Below are positions 47,154-55,324 of a DNA stretch of 64,000 bases, piece after piece; position 1 is the stretch's first letter, and each line of letters opens with the position of its first letter. The notes beneath the pieces are model-generated. The model saw nothing but the letters and a program-made list of their open reading frames with translations, made no database searches and was not told the origin of the DNA. Both the position numbers and the translations under genes were made by a program. This DNA comes from Limnohabitans curvus (GTDB lineage: Bacteria; Pseudomonadota; Gammaproteobacteria; Burkholderiales; Burkholderiaceae_C), in contig NZ_NESP01000001.1 of the NCBI RefSeq assembly GCF_003063475.1, forward strand, positions 1,364,001-1,428,000. The letters are read 5' to 3'.

Positions 47154-48137
47154 ATGGCATCTTTTCGCCAACGAAGCAGCAAATGGCAAGCACGCGTTAC
47201 CCGTGACGGCTACCCAAATCAAGTAAAAACTTTTGAAGCTAGGGCTGATGCCGAACGATGGGCAAGGTCTGTAGAGTCAGCAATGGACAAGGGGCAGTTT
47301 GTTGATACACAAGAAGCTCAACGGACTACTCTGAGAGAACTCATTCTTAGGTATGTCAGAGAAGTAACGCCGACGATGAAATCGGTAACGGAAGACACAT
47401 ACAGACTCAAAGCGCTTGCGCGCCGCCCTATTGCTAATTGGAGCTTGATAAATTTAAGTGCTACACGGATTGCAGCTTTTCGTGACGAACGCCTCAAAGA
47501 GGTTAGCAACGGTACTGTCATCAGAGAACTAGCTTACCTTTCCTCCATCATCAATCATGCTCGCCGCGAATGGGACATCAACATGTCAAATCCAGTAATA
47601 CACGTGCGTAAGCCTACTTCGCCAACAGGTCGTACTCGTAAGCTGTCTGACGATGAAACCACCAAATTACTGCAAGCCCTTGAGCCAACCGGTAGACAAA
47701 ATACTTGGACTCGCCCTGTGGTTCTGCTAGCAATACAAACCGCCATGCGGCGAAGCGAGTTGTTAGCGCTACGCTGGGAAAACATTGATCTGACTCGCCA
47801 AACCGCATTCCTTCCCGATACTAAAAACGGAACGCCTCGAACGGTACCGCTTTCTGCCGCAGCTACAGAAGTTCTGCGCACAATTCCTCGCAACATTTCG
47901 GGTATTGTCTTTCCTGTGAAGTACTTCACACTTGATGCAGCCTTCAAGCGTGCCGTCAAACGAGCTGGACTTGTGGATTTCCATTTCCATGATCTCAGGC
48001 ATACGGCAATTACGGCGATGGCAGAAAAACTGCCCAACCTAATCGAACTGTCGGCAGTTACTGGACATAAAAGCCTTTCTATGTTGAAGAGGTATTACCA
48101 CCCTGACGTTGAGGAGTTAGCCCGCAAACTTGGTTAA
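47154..48137 (+). CDS. int: Tyrosine recombinase (integrase)
   Basis: A 327-residue phage-type integrase that should catalyse recombination at the moaC 3' end. Start MASFRQRSSKWQARV with AGGATCAGGAA upstream. An N-terminal arm-binding region is followed by a SAM-like core-binding domain (about 60-150) and the catalytic domain. The catalytic domain shows the Arg in TAMRRSELLALRW, HDLRHTA, GHKSLSMLKRYYH and the Tyr within that last motif. Position next to the attachment repeat and reading away from moaC are typical. Confidence 0.92.
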   Translation: MASFRQRSSKWQARVTRDGYPNQVKTFEARADAERWARSVESAMDKGQFVDTQEAQRTTLRELILRYVREVTPTMKSVTEDTYRLKALARRPIANWSLINLSATRIAAFRDERLKEVSNGTVIRELAYLSSIINHARREWDINMSNPVIHVRKPTSPTGRTRKLSDDETTKLLQALEPTGRQNTWTRPVVLLAIQTAMRRSELLALRWENIDLTRQTAFLPDTKNGTPRTVPLSAAATEVLRTIPRNISGIVFPVKYFTLDAAFKRAVKRAGLVDFHFHDLRHTAITAMAEKLPNLIELSAVTGHKSLSMLKRYYHPDVEELARKLG

Positions 48138-48311
48138 TACAAAGACAGCCTCTTCTATTGCACCGTTTTTACTGCTACTATCTTTGTGCGTTTGAGTTGT
48201 TGCTTGAACGTGACCGTCGTAAGGGATGGCTGTCCCAGAATGCACTCAGCATATAAATTAGCCAGCATCGCCCCAGCGCTATAAGCCAAAGGGCCGCTAC
48301 AAAAAGTTCGG

Positions 48312-48380
48312 TCTCCAACTAAACCTGTTGGAGATCTTGCACTTTTTTGTAGCAGGTATCTCCGACATCTTGGAGATACC
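48312..48380. promoter_or_regulatory. Two tandem palindromes before the small element gene
   Basis: First palindrome TCTCCAAC-7-GTTGGAGA (48312-48334); second GGTATCTCC-8-GGAGATACC (48355-48380). Both share TCTCC...GGAGA. The right arm of the second carries the GGAG that would be the ribosome site for the ATG at 48385. They could be operators or, for the second, a hairpin that hides the ribosome site. The rest of the 247-bp gap after the integrase shows no gene I would support. Confidence 0.5.
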
Positions 48381-48384
48381 AATC

Positions 48385-48627
48385 ATGATTACCCCTCTCA
48401 CCAAAGCAGTTGAAAAACTTCTGGCAGCAAAGCCAGCATCTGGTCTCCGTCCAGAGACCGACGCCGAGTGGCTGGCACTTCAGCAAGCCAATGAAGTACT
48501 TGCGTACGAAATATTTCGCTCCGGTGGCATGCCGTCTGCTGATGCCCGTGTTTTAGCGCAAGCGTTATTTGGAGGCTCTACTGGTCGCGAACTGTTGGAC
48601 ATCGCACTCGCAGTGGAGGTCAAGTAA
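48385..48627 (+). CDS. Small element protein, unknown function
   Basis: An 80-residue mostly helical protein (MITPLTKAVEKLLAAKPASG...). It has no recognisable DNA-binding motif, although its position between integrase and primase is where satellites often carry an AlpA-like regulator or excisionase. GGAG ribosome site inside an inverted repeat. Its stop overlaps the next gene's start (TAATG). Confidence 0.55.
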   Translation: MITPLTKAVEKLLAAKPASGLRPETDAEWLALQQANEVLAYEIFRSGGMPSADARVLAQALFGGSTGRELLDIALAVEVK

Positions 48628-49292
48628 TGAACGCCATCGCTGAAATCAAAAAAATGTGGCAGATCTTTTCTGTCGAGCCTAGCAGCGTTCTGGAGTTGAG
48701 AGCTATTTGGCCTAAGGGACATGCAGGCGCAAAGAGAACACAGTTCCATCACTTCCGCGTTCATGAGTTCAAAGACGTGAAAGCATGCCAAGCCTCCTTT
48801 GAGGAAATGGCGTTAGCGCTGAACGCGACTGGCTACAACATCTACATCGTGATGAACCCTATTAATCGCGAGTTTGCTGGCAGTTGCGCAAGTGACGCAG
48901 ATATTCGTGTCCGTCAACTTTTACTAATCGACATCGACCGAAAGGGCGATACCAGCGTACCTGCTAGCCAAATGGAGTTGAATGCGGCACATCTTCTGTC
49001 ATCAGAAGTCAGAGCATTTCTTGAAACTCAGAACTGGCAGACACCCTTTGAAGTCATGAGCGGTAACGGCTATCACCTTTACTACCCACTCTCAAACCTT
49101 CCTTGCACTGATAAAACCAAGAACGTTATTCAATGCACGCTAAAAAACTTGGCATCGCGTTTTGACAATGCAGTCGTTGCAATTGACACCGTTGTCTACA
49201 ACGCATCACGTATTACCAAAGTCCCGGGCACTATCGCCCGCAAAGGCGTTGAGTCACAAGATCGTCCTTACCGAATGGCTGTAGTTCTATGA
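48627..49292 (+). CDS. Primase-like (archaeo-eukaryotic primase fold) replication protein
   Basis: A 221-residue protein with the order of motifs of PrimPol/AEP-type primases in small replicons: LLLIDIDRKG (paired acidic residues, about 96-105), MSGNGYHLYYPL (sxH-like, about 140-151) and NASRITKVPGT (about 192-202). It probably makes primers for element replication. It is coupled by an ATGA overlap to the helicase gene. The assignment comes from motif pattern alone. Confidence 0.72.
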   Translation: MNAIAEIKKMWQIFSVEPSSVLELRAIWPKGHAGAKRTQFHHFRVHEFKDVKACQASFEEMALALNATGYNIYIVMNPINREFAGSCASDADIRVRQLLLIDIDRKGDTSVPASQMELNAAHLLSSEVRAFLETQNWQTPFEVMSGNGYHLYYPLSNLPCTDKTKNVIQCTLKNLASRFDNAVVAIDTVVYNASRITKVPGTIARKGVESQDRPYRMAVVL

Positions 49293-50797
49293 AAAATGAC
49301 ATCACCCTTGAAATGTTGACCAAGCTCAACGCAGAACTTGAATCGACTCCATCAAAATTGAACCCAGCATTGCGACCAGTTGCGCAGCCAAGTTCCTTGG
49401 GAAAGAATCTACTGGGGGTATCTAACCCTGAGACTGAGCATGCTACTGCTCGCATAAAAAGTGCACTTGCTCGCCTCTCATCAAATATAGGGCGCGGCAA
49501 TGGTTCGTTCTTCGATCAGAACGGGGAACCTGAGCCTGCTTACTGGCAAGCAGTAGTTTGGGCCATCGCCAGTTTGGGATGGGACTGTGGCAAAGAGCTA
49601 GCACGTGAGTGGTCTAAGAAGGCGCCGAATTTATACGACGACGCAGGATTTGAAAAAGCATGGCGGGATTACAAGCCAAGCCATACCAACCCTGTTGGCA
49701 TCGGGTCGTTCTACAAGTTTGCAAAACTCCATGGCTGGGAGCCGTCACCCGTCGATTCACCTACAGCTGCCCAAAAGCGCTACAAGCTTCTTGGTATTGA
49801 TGACATCAAAGGCCTCCCACCTCTTCTATGGCGTGTGAAGGGCGTTTTTCCAGCTCAAGGACTTACGGCCCTGTATGGACCTAGTGCATCCGGTAAATCT
49901 TTCTTGGCGTTGGATATGGCAGCAGCGATTGCTCGAGGGGAGACATGGTTTGATTGTCGAACTCAAGCGACGCCAGTCATCTACGTGGCCCTTGAAGGGG
50001 AGTCTGGTTACAAAAACCGCATCACAGCATGGGAGCGGGATAAGAAAACTCGCTGGCCTGCAAATTTTCACTTTGTCATGGAGCCTTTCAAAATCAATGA
50101 CGCTGTTGATGTCGACGAGCTTGCAGCGCAGTTGCCACAAGGGGCGGTCGTTTTCATTGATACGCTTAACCGCGCATCACCAACAGCAGATGAGAACTCA
50201 AGCCACGACATGGGCCAGATTCTTGAGGGGGCAAAGCGACTGCAATCTGCTATCAAGGGACTTGTTGTTTTAGTTCACCATACTGGCAAGGATGCAAGTA
50301 AGGGGGCGCGTGGTCATAGTTCATTTTTTGCTGCACTTGATGGCGCTATACAAGTAGAGCGTACGGCCACAGGTAAGTCATGGAGCGTTGCTAAGGCCAA
50401 AGATGGTGAGGATGGAAAAAAATATCCCTTTCGCTTGAAGCAGCATTTCCTTGGGCAAGACCAAGATGGCGATCAAATTTCAAGCTGCTCTGTCGAACGC
50501 GACCGCGTACTACTTGCCGTTCAATCTGTTCCTAAGGGAGCGACACAGCGTGACGCGCTCAAGCAAATTAAGAACATGATTGAAGATAGCAACGATCTTG
50601 GGATGTCAAATTCAATGACTCACGTGCAATGCCTGCAAGTTGATATGGCAATTCAAGCTTTAGCACCAACCTTAGTTGCAACAGCGCCCAATAAGCGTCG
50701 CCATCGCGCGCGTAGCTTGGTTGAGAGTCTGATAAATGGTTCCTATCTCGACTCAGGTTTAGATGGCGAAGTCGGTTGGATATGGTTGCCTTCTTAA
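49289..50797 (+). CDS. RepA-like AAA ATPase/replicative helicase
   Basis: A 502-residue protein. An N-terminal PriCT-like region (YWQAVVWAIASLGWDCGKELAREW) is followed by a RecA-fold ATPase with Walker A GPSASGKSF (about 194-202), Walker B GAVVFIDTLNR (about 284-294) and VLVHHTGKDASKGARGHSSF. This is the RepA/AAA_25 hexameric helicase type found with AEP primases in plasmids and phage satellites. Together with the gene before it, it forms a two-gene replication module. Confidence 0.82.
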   Translation: MKNDITLEMLTKLNAELESTPSKLNPALRPVAQPSSLGKNLLGVSNPETEHATARIKSALARLSSNIGRGNGSFFDQNGEPEPAYWQAVVWAIASLGWDCGKELAREWSKKAPNLYDDAGFEKAWRDYKPSHTNPVGIGSFYKFAKLHGWEPSPVDSPTAAQKRYKLLGIDDIKGLPPLLWRVKGVFPAQGLTALYGPSASGKSFLALDMAAAIARGETWFDCRTQATPVIYVALEGESGYKNRITAWERDKKTRWPANFHFVMEPFKINDAVDVDELAAQLPQGAVVFIDTLNRASPTADENSSHDMGQILEGAKRLQSAIKGLVVLVHHTGKDASKGARGHSSFFAALDGAIQVERTATGKSWSVAKAKDGEDGKKYPFRLKQHFLGQDQDGDQISSCSVERDRVLLAVQSVPKGATQRDALKQIKNMIEDSNDLGMSNSMTHVQCLQVDMAIQALAPTLVATAPNKRRHRARSLVESLINGSYLDSGLDGEVGWIWLPS

Positions 50798-50845
50798 CAG
50801 GTCCTGACTTATCGAGTCCATAAGTCCCCCCCCTTATAGGGGGGG

Positions 50846-50904
50846 TGGACATTGTGGACATTTGGGCCGCTCTCCCTCAAGTCATTAATCAACAGTTTGG
50901 ACAT
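50846..50904. repeat. TGGACAT repeats and GC hairpin behind the helicase gene, candidate origin
   Basis: TGGACAT occurs at 50846, 50855 and 50898. The same hexamer in the opposite orientation (TGTCCA) forms the pairs at the two ends of the element. Just upstream (50826-50845) is a C8-TTATA-G run able to form a strong hairpin. The 190-bp region (50798-50987) has no supported gene. Replication-origin or regulatory function is a guess from position. Confidence 0.35.
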
Positions 50905-50987
50905 TTTCCCTTCGTTGGGTTACCGCAATTTTGTTGATTTCAGTTCGCGAGGAGCCTTGCAACACACACCGAAAAGATGTCTAACCG

Positions 50988-51287
50988 ATGCCACTTCCAA
51001 ACCTCACAAAACCCGAACACTTTTGCCAAGCAAAAAAACGATCAACTGGAGAACAGTGCAAAAACCCTGCTTCGTACGGGTGTCAGACTTGCCGATACCA
51101 CGGCGCTAGAAAACAGACAACTGTTCTTAAAGGTGAGAATCATCCAAACTATAAGCATGGACAACGAAGCATTGATGGACTTCGCGCATATCAAGAGGCA
51201 TCTAAGCGGCTACTGACGATCGAGTCACTCGGACTAAAAATCGGGCTCCTAGCAGGACCACGCATCAAGGGCCCTAAACCGCATTGA
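50988..51287 (+). CDS. Small zinc-finger phage-type protein
   Basis: A 99-residue protein with a cysteine/histidine cluster CQAKKRSTGEQCKNPASYG-CQTCRYHG, then KGENHPNYKHG. The C-x10-C-x8-C-x2-C-x2-H pattern is like the short HGG-type phage and island proteins that probably bind zinc. Function is unknown. It sits between the replication module and the opposite-strand PIN gene. Confidence 0.6.
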   Translation: MPLPNLTKPEHFCQAKKRSTGEQCKNPASYGCQTCRYHGARKQTTVLKGENHPNYKHGQRSIDGLRAYQEASKRLLTIESLGLKIGLLAGPRIKGPKPH

Positions 51288-51298
51288 TGGGGCGTTAA

Positions 51299-51910
51299 TT
51301 ATTGAATCGGAACTCCTATGCAGGAGGCTCGTAACGTATGTATCCTTGCTTTCAATTCCGCCTTTACGGAGTCTGCGGTTGACTCATCAGTAAATATCAA
51401 ACGCATTGACATATCCATGCTTGCGCTGTCTCGTTCTTTCCAGCGTTTTATTCTTGCATTGGTAATGCTAAAACCTTGTTTTTCGATTAATCGAAGTATG
51501 ACTGACTCAAAACACCAGATGGTAGATGTCTCCATCAGCTTTCCAAGGCTTGGATCTTTGTGAATTAAGCTCGCGACTAGCCGCATTGCTGCTTTGTCAC
51601 CAGTTGCTACAAGGTTTACTCGCTCAACTTCGCATAGAAGCGCAAAGATCTGCTGTTCTCCTGAATCTAAGCTCTCAAAACGGGCAAGCATATTTAGACT
51701 TGCCTTGGGGATCTGTTTGGTCTTCTTAAAAAACTTTTCAAAATCAGCGAGCGCATCGCTGGAGCTAGAAAGCTTTCTCCTCAGCTGAAATGCCACATCA
51801 GGTAGAACCCAAATATCGTTTGGCGGGACTTCGACTATTTGAAGAAATTCGCTTAGAAAACTACAGTACGCTAGCTTGCGGATGCAATCGGAATCGGCAA
51901 TTACTACCAT
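51299..51910 (-). CDS. PIN-like nuclease-domain protein, candidate toxin
   Basis: A 203-residue protein whose first half resembles PIN nucleases: VVIADSDCIRKL (Asp6, Asp8), an acidic residue in DSGEQQIFALL (Glu85) and Asp105 in LVATGDKAAMR. The C-terminal 90 residues are extra and unfamiliar. Its start overlaps the stop of the ImmA/IrrE-like gene (TAATG), so the two are coupled. It could be a ribonuclease toxin controlled by the peptidase and XRE protein. Activity is not shown. Confidence 0.6.
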   Translation of the reverse strand: MVVIADSDCIRKLAYCSFLSEFLQIVEVPPNDIWVLPDVAFQLRRKLSSSSDALADFEKFFKKTKQIPKASLNMLARFESLDSGEQQIFALLCEVERVNLVATGDKAAMRLVASLIHKDPSLGKLMETSTIWCFESVILRLIEKQGFSITNARIKRWKERDSASMDMSMRLIFTDESTADSVKAELKARIHTLRASCIGVPIQ

Positions 51911-52914
51911 TACTTTGTAAGTTCTTTAGGCGCAGCTAGGTTAGGTTGATAAGAGCACGCCTTTTGAATAATTTCAAGTTGATCCTCTGAAATAGGCCCT
52001 TCAGTAAACCAATTGAAAAAAGTTCCGTTGACTTCTTTTATCGCGGCTTCACTAGTTTGATGCAACTCGTTAAGTGCCGCTTTTGCCAATTTGAATTGGT
52101 TACTGTGATGCCCGAAATTCAGCAAAATATGACCGGGGTCAACTTGGGATGATTCACCCATACTGGTAGCAGCAACCGCAAGCTGTTTTGCAGGCATTAA
52201 TGATTTAACTGTGTATTTTTTTTCAGCACCATTCAGCAAAAGTACACCGTATTTATCAGCCTGCTTTTCATCGTCATCCTCTGCATTATTTCCAATTTTT
52301 TCATCAGCAAAAAAACCATCTTGATTTAGATGTCCGCATGCAATGTGACCTAGCTCGTGGGCCAGCCAGAAAAGCATTTCTGACTGGCAACCCTTTCTTG
52401 AAAGAATGATGGCATATTTGCCACTCTCTCTAACTACTAAGCCGGTCATTTTCTTCCCTGGTAAGTCATCAACATGCATCACGGGAATATTTGCTGCTGA
52501 ACACCATTGAAGCAATGTGGTTAGATTAACGCTATCTCCATTGGTAAGGCATTCGCTACGTAACTCTAATGGTTCTTGTGGAACAGGCGTCTGGTTCTCA
52601 ATTGAAAACAATACGACTCTTGCAATGCCCGTCGCGTAGTGCGCGCTTAGGCTCACTTCTTTTTCGGAAACATTGCGACTGAGCTTAAATTTTCTCTGTG
52701 TTTGTCTGAACTCAATACGTTTTTCGTCAAAGCTACGGATGTCTAAATTGAAGGCTTTAGATAGATAGATTTGAGCTTGCTGCAACCCTGAATCAGTCGA
52801 GGCTATTGAGTCTTCCCACCATGAAGGGAATGCCTTACGTGCGAAAAAGGTGCTCACTCCAAGAGAGTGAAGCTGAGAATAAAGCGATTGCATTTTCGAG
52901 TCTGGCATAGCCAA
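51910..52914 (-). CDS. ImmA/IrrE-family metallopeptidase
   Basis: A 334-residue protein with a zinc peptidase motif HELGHIACGH (from residue 186) and a downstream Glu in DDEKQADKYG (about 216), the third ligand pattern. ImmA/IrrE peptidases cleave XRE-type repressors or antitoxins, typically under DNA damage or infection. The N-terminal part (WWEDSIASTDSGLQQAQIYLSKAF) resembles the helical region of ImmA-like proteins. It lies between the XRE gene (135 bp upstream) and the PIN gene. Confidence 0.8.
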   Translation of the reverse strand: MAMPDSKMQSLYSQLHSLGVSTFFARKAFPSWWEDSIASTDSGLQQAQIYLSKAFNLDIRSFDEKRIEFRQTQRKFKLSRNVSEKEVSLSAHYATGIARVVLFSIENQTPVPQEPLELRSECLTNGDSVNLTTLLQWCSAANIPVMHVDDLPGKKMTGLVVRESGKYAIILSRKGCQSEMLFWLAHELGHIACGHLNQDGFFADEKIGNNAEDDDEKQADKYGVLLLNGAEKKYTVKSLMPAKQLAVAATSMGESSQVDPGHILLNFGHHSNQFKLAKAALNELHQTSEAAIKEVNGTFFNWFTEGPISEDQLEIIQKACSYQPNLAAPKELTK

Positions 52915-53049
52915 CTCCTAGAGTGAGTAATTTTCGATCCTCATGCTGTAACCGAAAATAAATTAGCCTTCAATAATACCAACGTTGATAAAAATTACCT
53001 AGCAAGATTTGCATTATCGTTGCCAAAACGTACCCATCTCCATCAGCTA

Positions 53050-53295
53050 CTAGTAACCAGAGTCCAATAACAATTTGGAAGGTTTGATGCCCAAGGCGGT
53101 AGCGATCTTTAAAATATTTATGGCTGTAACGTTATGCTCCCCACGTTCGATTCCACCCATATAAGAGCGGTCTAGCCCCGCATCCACGGCAAGGGCCTCT
53201 TGCGATAGTTTCATGGCGAGCCGCGCTTTGCGAATAGCCAACCCCAAGTCAACTAAGACCTGATCTCCTGCGTGCTTTGGGGATGGTTTTGCCAT
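53050..53295 (-). CDS. XRE-family helix-turn-helix regulator
   Basis: An 81-residue single-domain regulator: IRKARLAMKLSQEALAVDAGLDRSYMGGIERGEHNVTAINILKIATALGI is the classic XRE helix-turn-helix. It is probably the repressor, and a likely cleavage substrate or partner, of the downstream ImmA/IrrE peptidase and PIN protein on the same strand. A promoter should lie in 53296-53397, directly against the IS3 left end. Confidence 0.85.
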   Translation of the reverse strand: MAKPSPKHAGDQVLVDLGLAIRKARLAMKLSQEALAVDAGLDRSYMGGIERGEHNVTAINILKIATALGIKPSKLLLDSGY

Positions 53296-53426
53296 ACCCG
53301 TGATCGTCTAATTTTGACGGAGAAAGAACCACGGGATAAGATACCCATCTTTCTATCGAAAATTTAAGCATGGTTACTTTACTTTCCTATGTTGTTTTGG
53401 CATTCCCCCAAACCTCTAGACACTTT

Positions 53427-54290
53427 TCATAGCGCAGTTTGACGCTGCCGCTCGAACTCATAGGGGCTGAGTTGATCGAGGTGCTTATGGCGTCGAACTC
53501 GATTGTAGAAACCCTCGATGTAATCGAAGATGTCCGACTTAGCTTCAGCCCGAGTTTGGTAAATCCGCTTCTTGATTTGTTCGCTCTTCAAATTACTGAA
53601 GAACGATTCAGCAACCGCGTTATCCCAGCAGTTGCCTCGACGGCTCATGCTCGGGCTCAGTCGGTTGTCTTTGCACCAGCGGTTGAACTCATCGCTGCCA
53701 AATTGGCTACCCTGGTCAGAATGGATGATCACTGAGTCCTTTGGCCTTCTGCGCCACACCGCCATCGTCAATGCATCCAGCACCAAGCTCGTCTGCATGC
53801 GTGGGCCCATACTCCATCCCACCACCGCACGCGAATGCAAATCTAGTACAGCCGCCAAATACAGCCACCCTTCATGTGTGCGGATATACGTGATGTCCGT
53901 CACCCAAGCTTGGTCGGGTTCGTCGTGTTGGAACTGGCGCTGCAACTGGTTGGGCGCAACCAATGAAGGCTTGCCCACTTTGTACCTAGGGCGTTTGTAG
54001 CCTCGAACTGATTTGATTTGAGCCACACGCATCAGCCGCGCCACACGGTTTTCGCTACAAGCCACGCCAGCTTCACGCAGGTCACAGAAGATGCGCGGAC
54101 TGCCGTAGATGCCCATGCTCTGGTCGTAGAACTCTTTGATCTTTGCCGTCAACACCTCATTGGCTCTTGCCCTTGCTGAGAGCGGCTCATGCAGCCAAGC
54201 GTAGTAGCCGCTGCGGTGAACTTTGAGAACGCGGCACATGCTGGTGAGTTTGAATTCGGATCGGTGGGCTTGAATAAATGCGTACTTCAC
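53427..54290 (-). CDS. IS3-family transposase OrfB
   Basis: A 287-residue transposase catalytic subunit with an N-terminal HTH_21-like region (SMGIYGSPRIFCDLREAGV) and an rve/DDE integrase core. The core shows Asp in WVTDITYIRT, Asp in IIHSDQGSQFGS and Glu in NAVAESFFSNLKSE, then YNRVRRHKHLDQLSPYEFE. It begins at a GTG overlapping the orfA stop and is probably made as an OrfAB fusion by -1 frameshifting as well. Confidence 0.93.
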   Translation of the reverse strand: MKYAFIQAHRSEFKLTSMCRVLKVHRSGYYAWLHEPLSARARANEVLTAKIKEFYDQSMGIYGSPRIFCDLREAGVACSENRVARLMRVAQIKSVRGYKRPRYKVGKPSLVAPNQLQRQFQHDEPDQAWVTDITYIRTHEGWLYLAAVLDLHSRAVVGWSMGPRMQTSLVLDALTMAVWRRRPKDSVIIHSDQGSQFGSDEFNRWCKDNRLSPSMSRRGNCWDNAVAESFFSNLKSEQIKKRIYQTRAEAKSDIFDYIEGFYNRVRRHKHLDQLSPYEFERQRQTAL

Positions 54291-54574
54291 CCGGACTGCT
54301 TTGCAAAGTACGCGGCGGCCTTTTTTAGGATATCGCGCTCCTCGGTAGTGCGTCTTAGCTCAGCCTTGAGCTTGGCCATCTCGGCTTGCAGCACCTTTAG
54401 ATCGTTGGTAGATGGTTCATCAGCCTTTTTGAACTTACTGACCCACGTGTACAGAACACCTTCAGCAATGCCTAGTCGCTTGGCTACATCGACAACCGAG
54501 TGGCCTTTATCGATGACTTGTTTGACTGCCTCGTCTTTGAACTCAGGGGCATATTTCGCTCGTTGCATTTGCAA
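54287..54574 (-). CDS. IS3-family transposase OrfA
   Basis: A 95-residue helix-turn-helix plus leucine-zipper protein: RAKYAPEFKDEAVKQVIDKGHSVVDVAKRLGIAEGVLYTWVSKF, then a coiled-coil segment. It contains the A6G heptamer at 54320-54326 in the A-AAA-AAG phase. A -1 slip there leads into the orfB frame with no stop in between. First gene of the insertion sequence. Confidence 0.92.
   Translation of the reverse strand: MQMQRAKYAPEFKDEAVKQVIDKGHSVVDVAKRLGIAEGVLYTWVSKFKKADEPSTNDLKVLQAEMAKLKAELRRTTEERDILKKAAAYFAKQSG
54320..54326 (-). promoter_or_regulatory. A6G slippery sequence for -1 frameshifting in the IS3 element
   Basis: The minus strand reads CTA AAA AAG in the orfA frame. The orfB frame is -1 relative to orfA and is open from here to the orfB start. 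This matches the programmed frameshift that produces OrfAB in IS3 elements. Confidence 0.7.
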
Positions 54575-54703
54575 TTCTCCATTTCAGTTTTGACATCATA
54601 TTTGTCTACTGATTTGGGGGAATGCCATTGGAATTGTTGCGACCAACACGGAATCGGAAAAGTTTATGCAAAAGCATGGGATTCCTAAACGCCGGAATTG
54701 AGC

Positions 54704-55111
54704 ATGGGAACCGGATTAAAAGCTACTTGCACCTGCGGTTATGAAGATGGGAGCATCATTGGGTCTACTCGTCTAGAACATGGGAAAGTTTTTGATTTCC
54801 CCCACTTCTGCAATGACTGCAACAGCGTGACACGTGTTGATGTACTTTCGGAAACGCCTTGTTGCAATGAGTGCGGTAGTTCCAATGTCACAAGTTATGA
54901 AGCCAAAACAAAGCTTGTACCTAATAGGCTGCTTGAGAAGCTGGGCATTGATTTCTTGCACAAACGGGGGTACCACACTCGGCAAGAGGAGCTTGATCCG
55001 TCTTACTGCGAGAAGCTCAAAAAGACTCTTGTAATGCTGAGATGGTGGAACTACTGCCCAAAATGCAAAACAAACAACATGGCCTTCTACCCGTACATCT
55101 ACTTTGATTGA
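54704..55111 (+). CDS. Zinc-ribbon protein, unknown function
   Basis: A 135-residue protein with four cysteine pairs: CTCGY, FCNDC, CCNECGSSN and CPKCKTN, suggesting two zinc ribbons. A TTG two codons earlier is a possible alternative start. I do not recognise the family. It is the last gene before the right end of the element, and lies next to the IS3 right end. Confidence 0.55.
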   Translation: MGTGLKATCTCGYEDGSIIGSTRLEHGKVFDFPHFCNDCNSVTRVDVLSETPCCNECGSSNVTSYEAKTKLVPNRLLEKLGIDFLHKRGYHTRQEELDPSYCEKLKKTLVMLRWWNYCPKCKTNNMAFYPYIYFD

Positions 55112-55324
55112 GTCAAACGTTAGACAAGACTTCATGACATTTAGACTCCAAGTGCTGAACTTGGTTTATCACTGTTAACAGGGACCCTTCTGGATTTAGG
55201 GGGGTGGGGGTACGGTAGGGGCAACTTGTGCTGGATTTCTCAAATCCACTTAACTAGTGTGCAAACGAAATGCGTTGTTGTTCACAAAGTCAGCTTGATT
55301 TACACTGAATGAGGACGAGTAATC

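Larger units (their letters stand above)
53398..54627 (-). mobile_element. IS3-family insertion sequence
   Basis: About 1,230 bp bounded by inverted repeats that both start TGGCATTCCCCCAAA (15 bp perfect; about 22 of 25 matching including AGACA). It carries overlapping orfA and orfB on the minus strand with an A6G slippery site. No target duplication is obvious: the left flank is GTTT and the right flank is TTGG. Confidence 0.9.

Noticed and set aside
48155-48382. Minus-strand frame of about 75 codons between integrase and the 80-residue gene
   Set aside because: No ribosome site or recognisable features, and it covers the palindromes that look regulatory.
50826-50846. Poly-C/poly-G hairpin after the helicase gene as a terminator
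   Set aside because: The stem is strong but no T tract follows, so it is listed only as part of the possible origin region.
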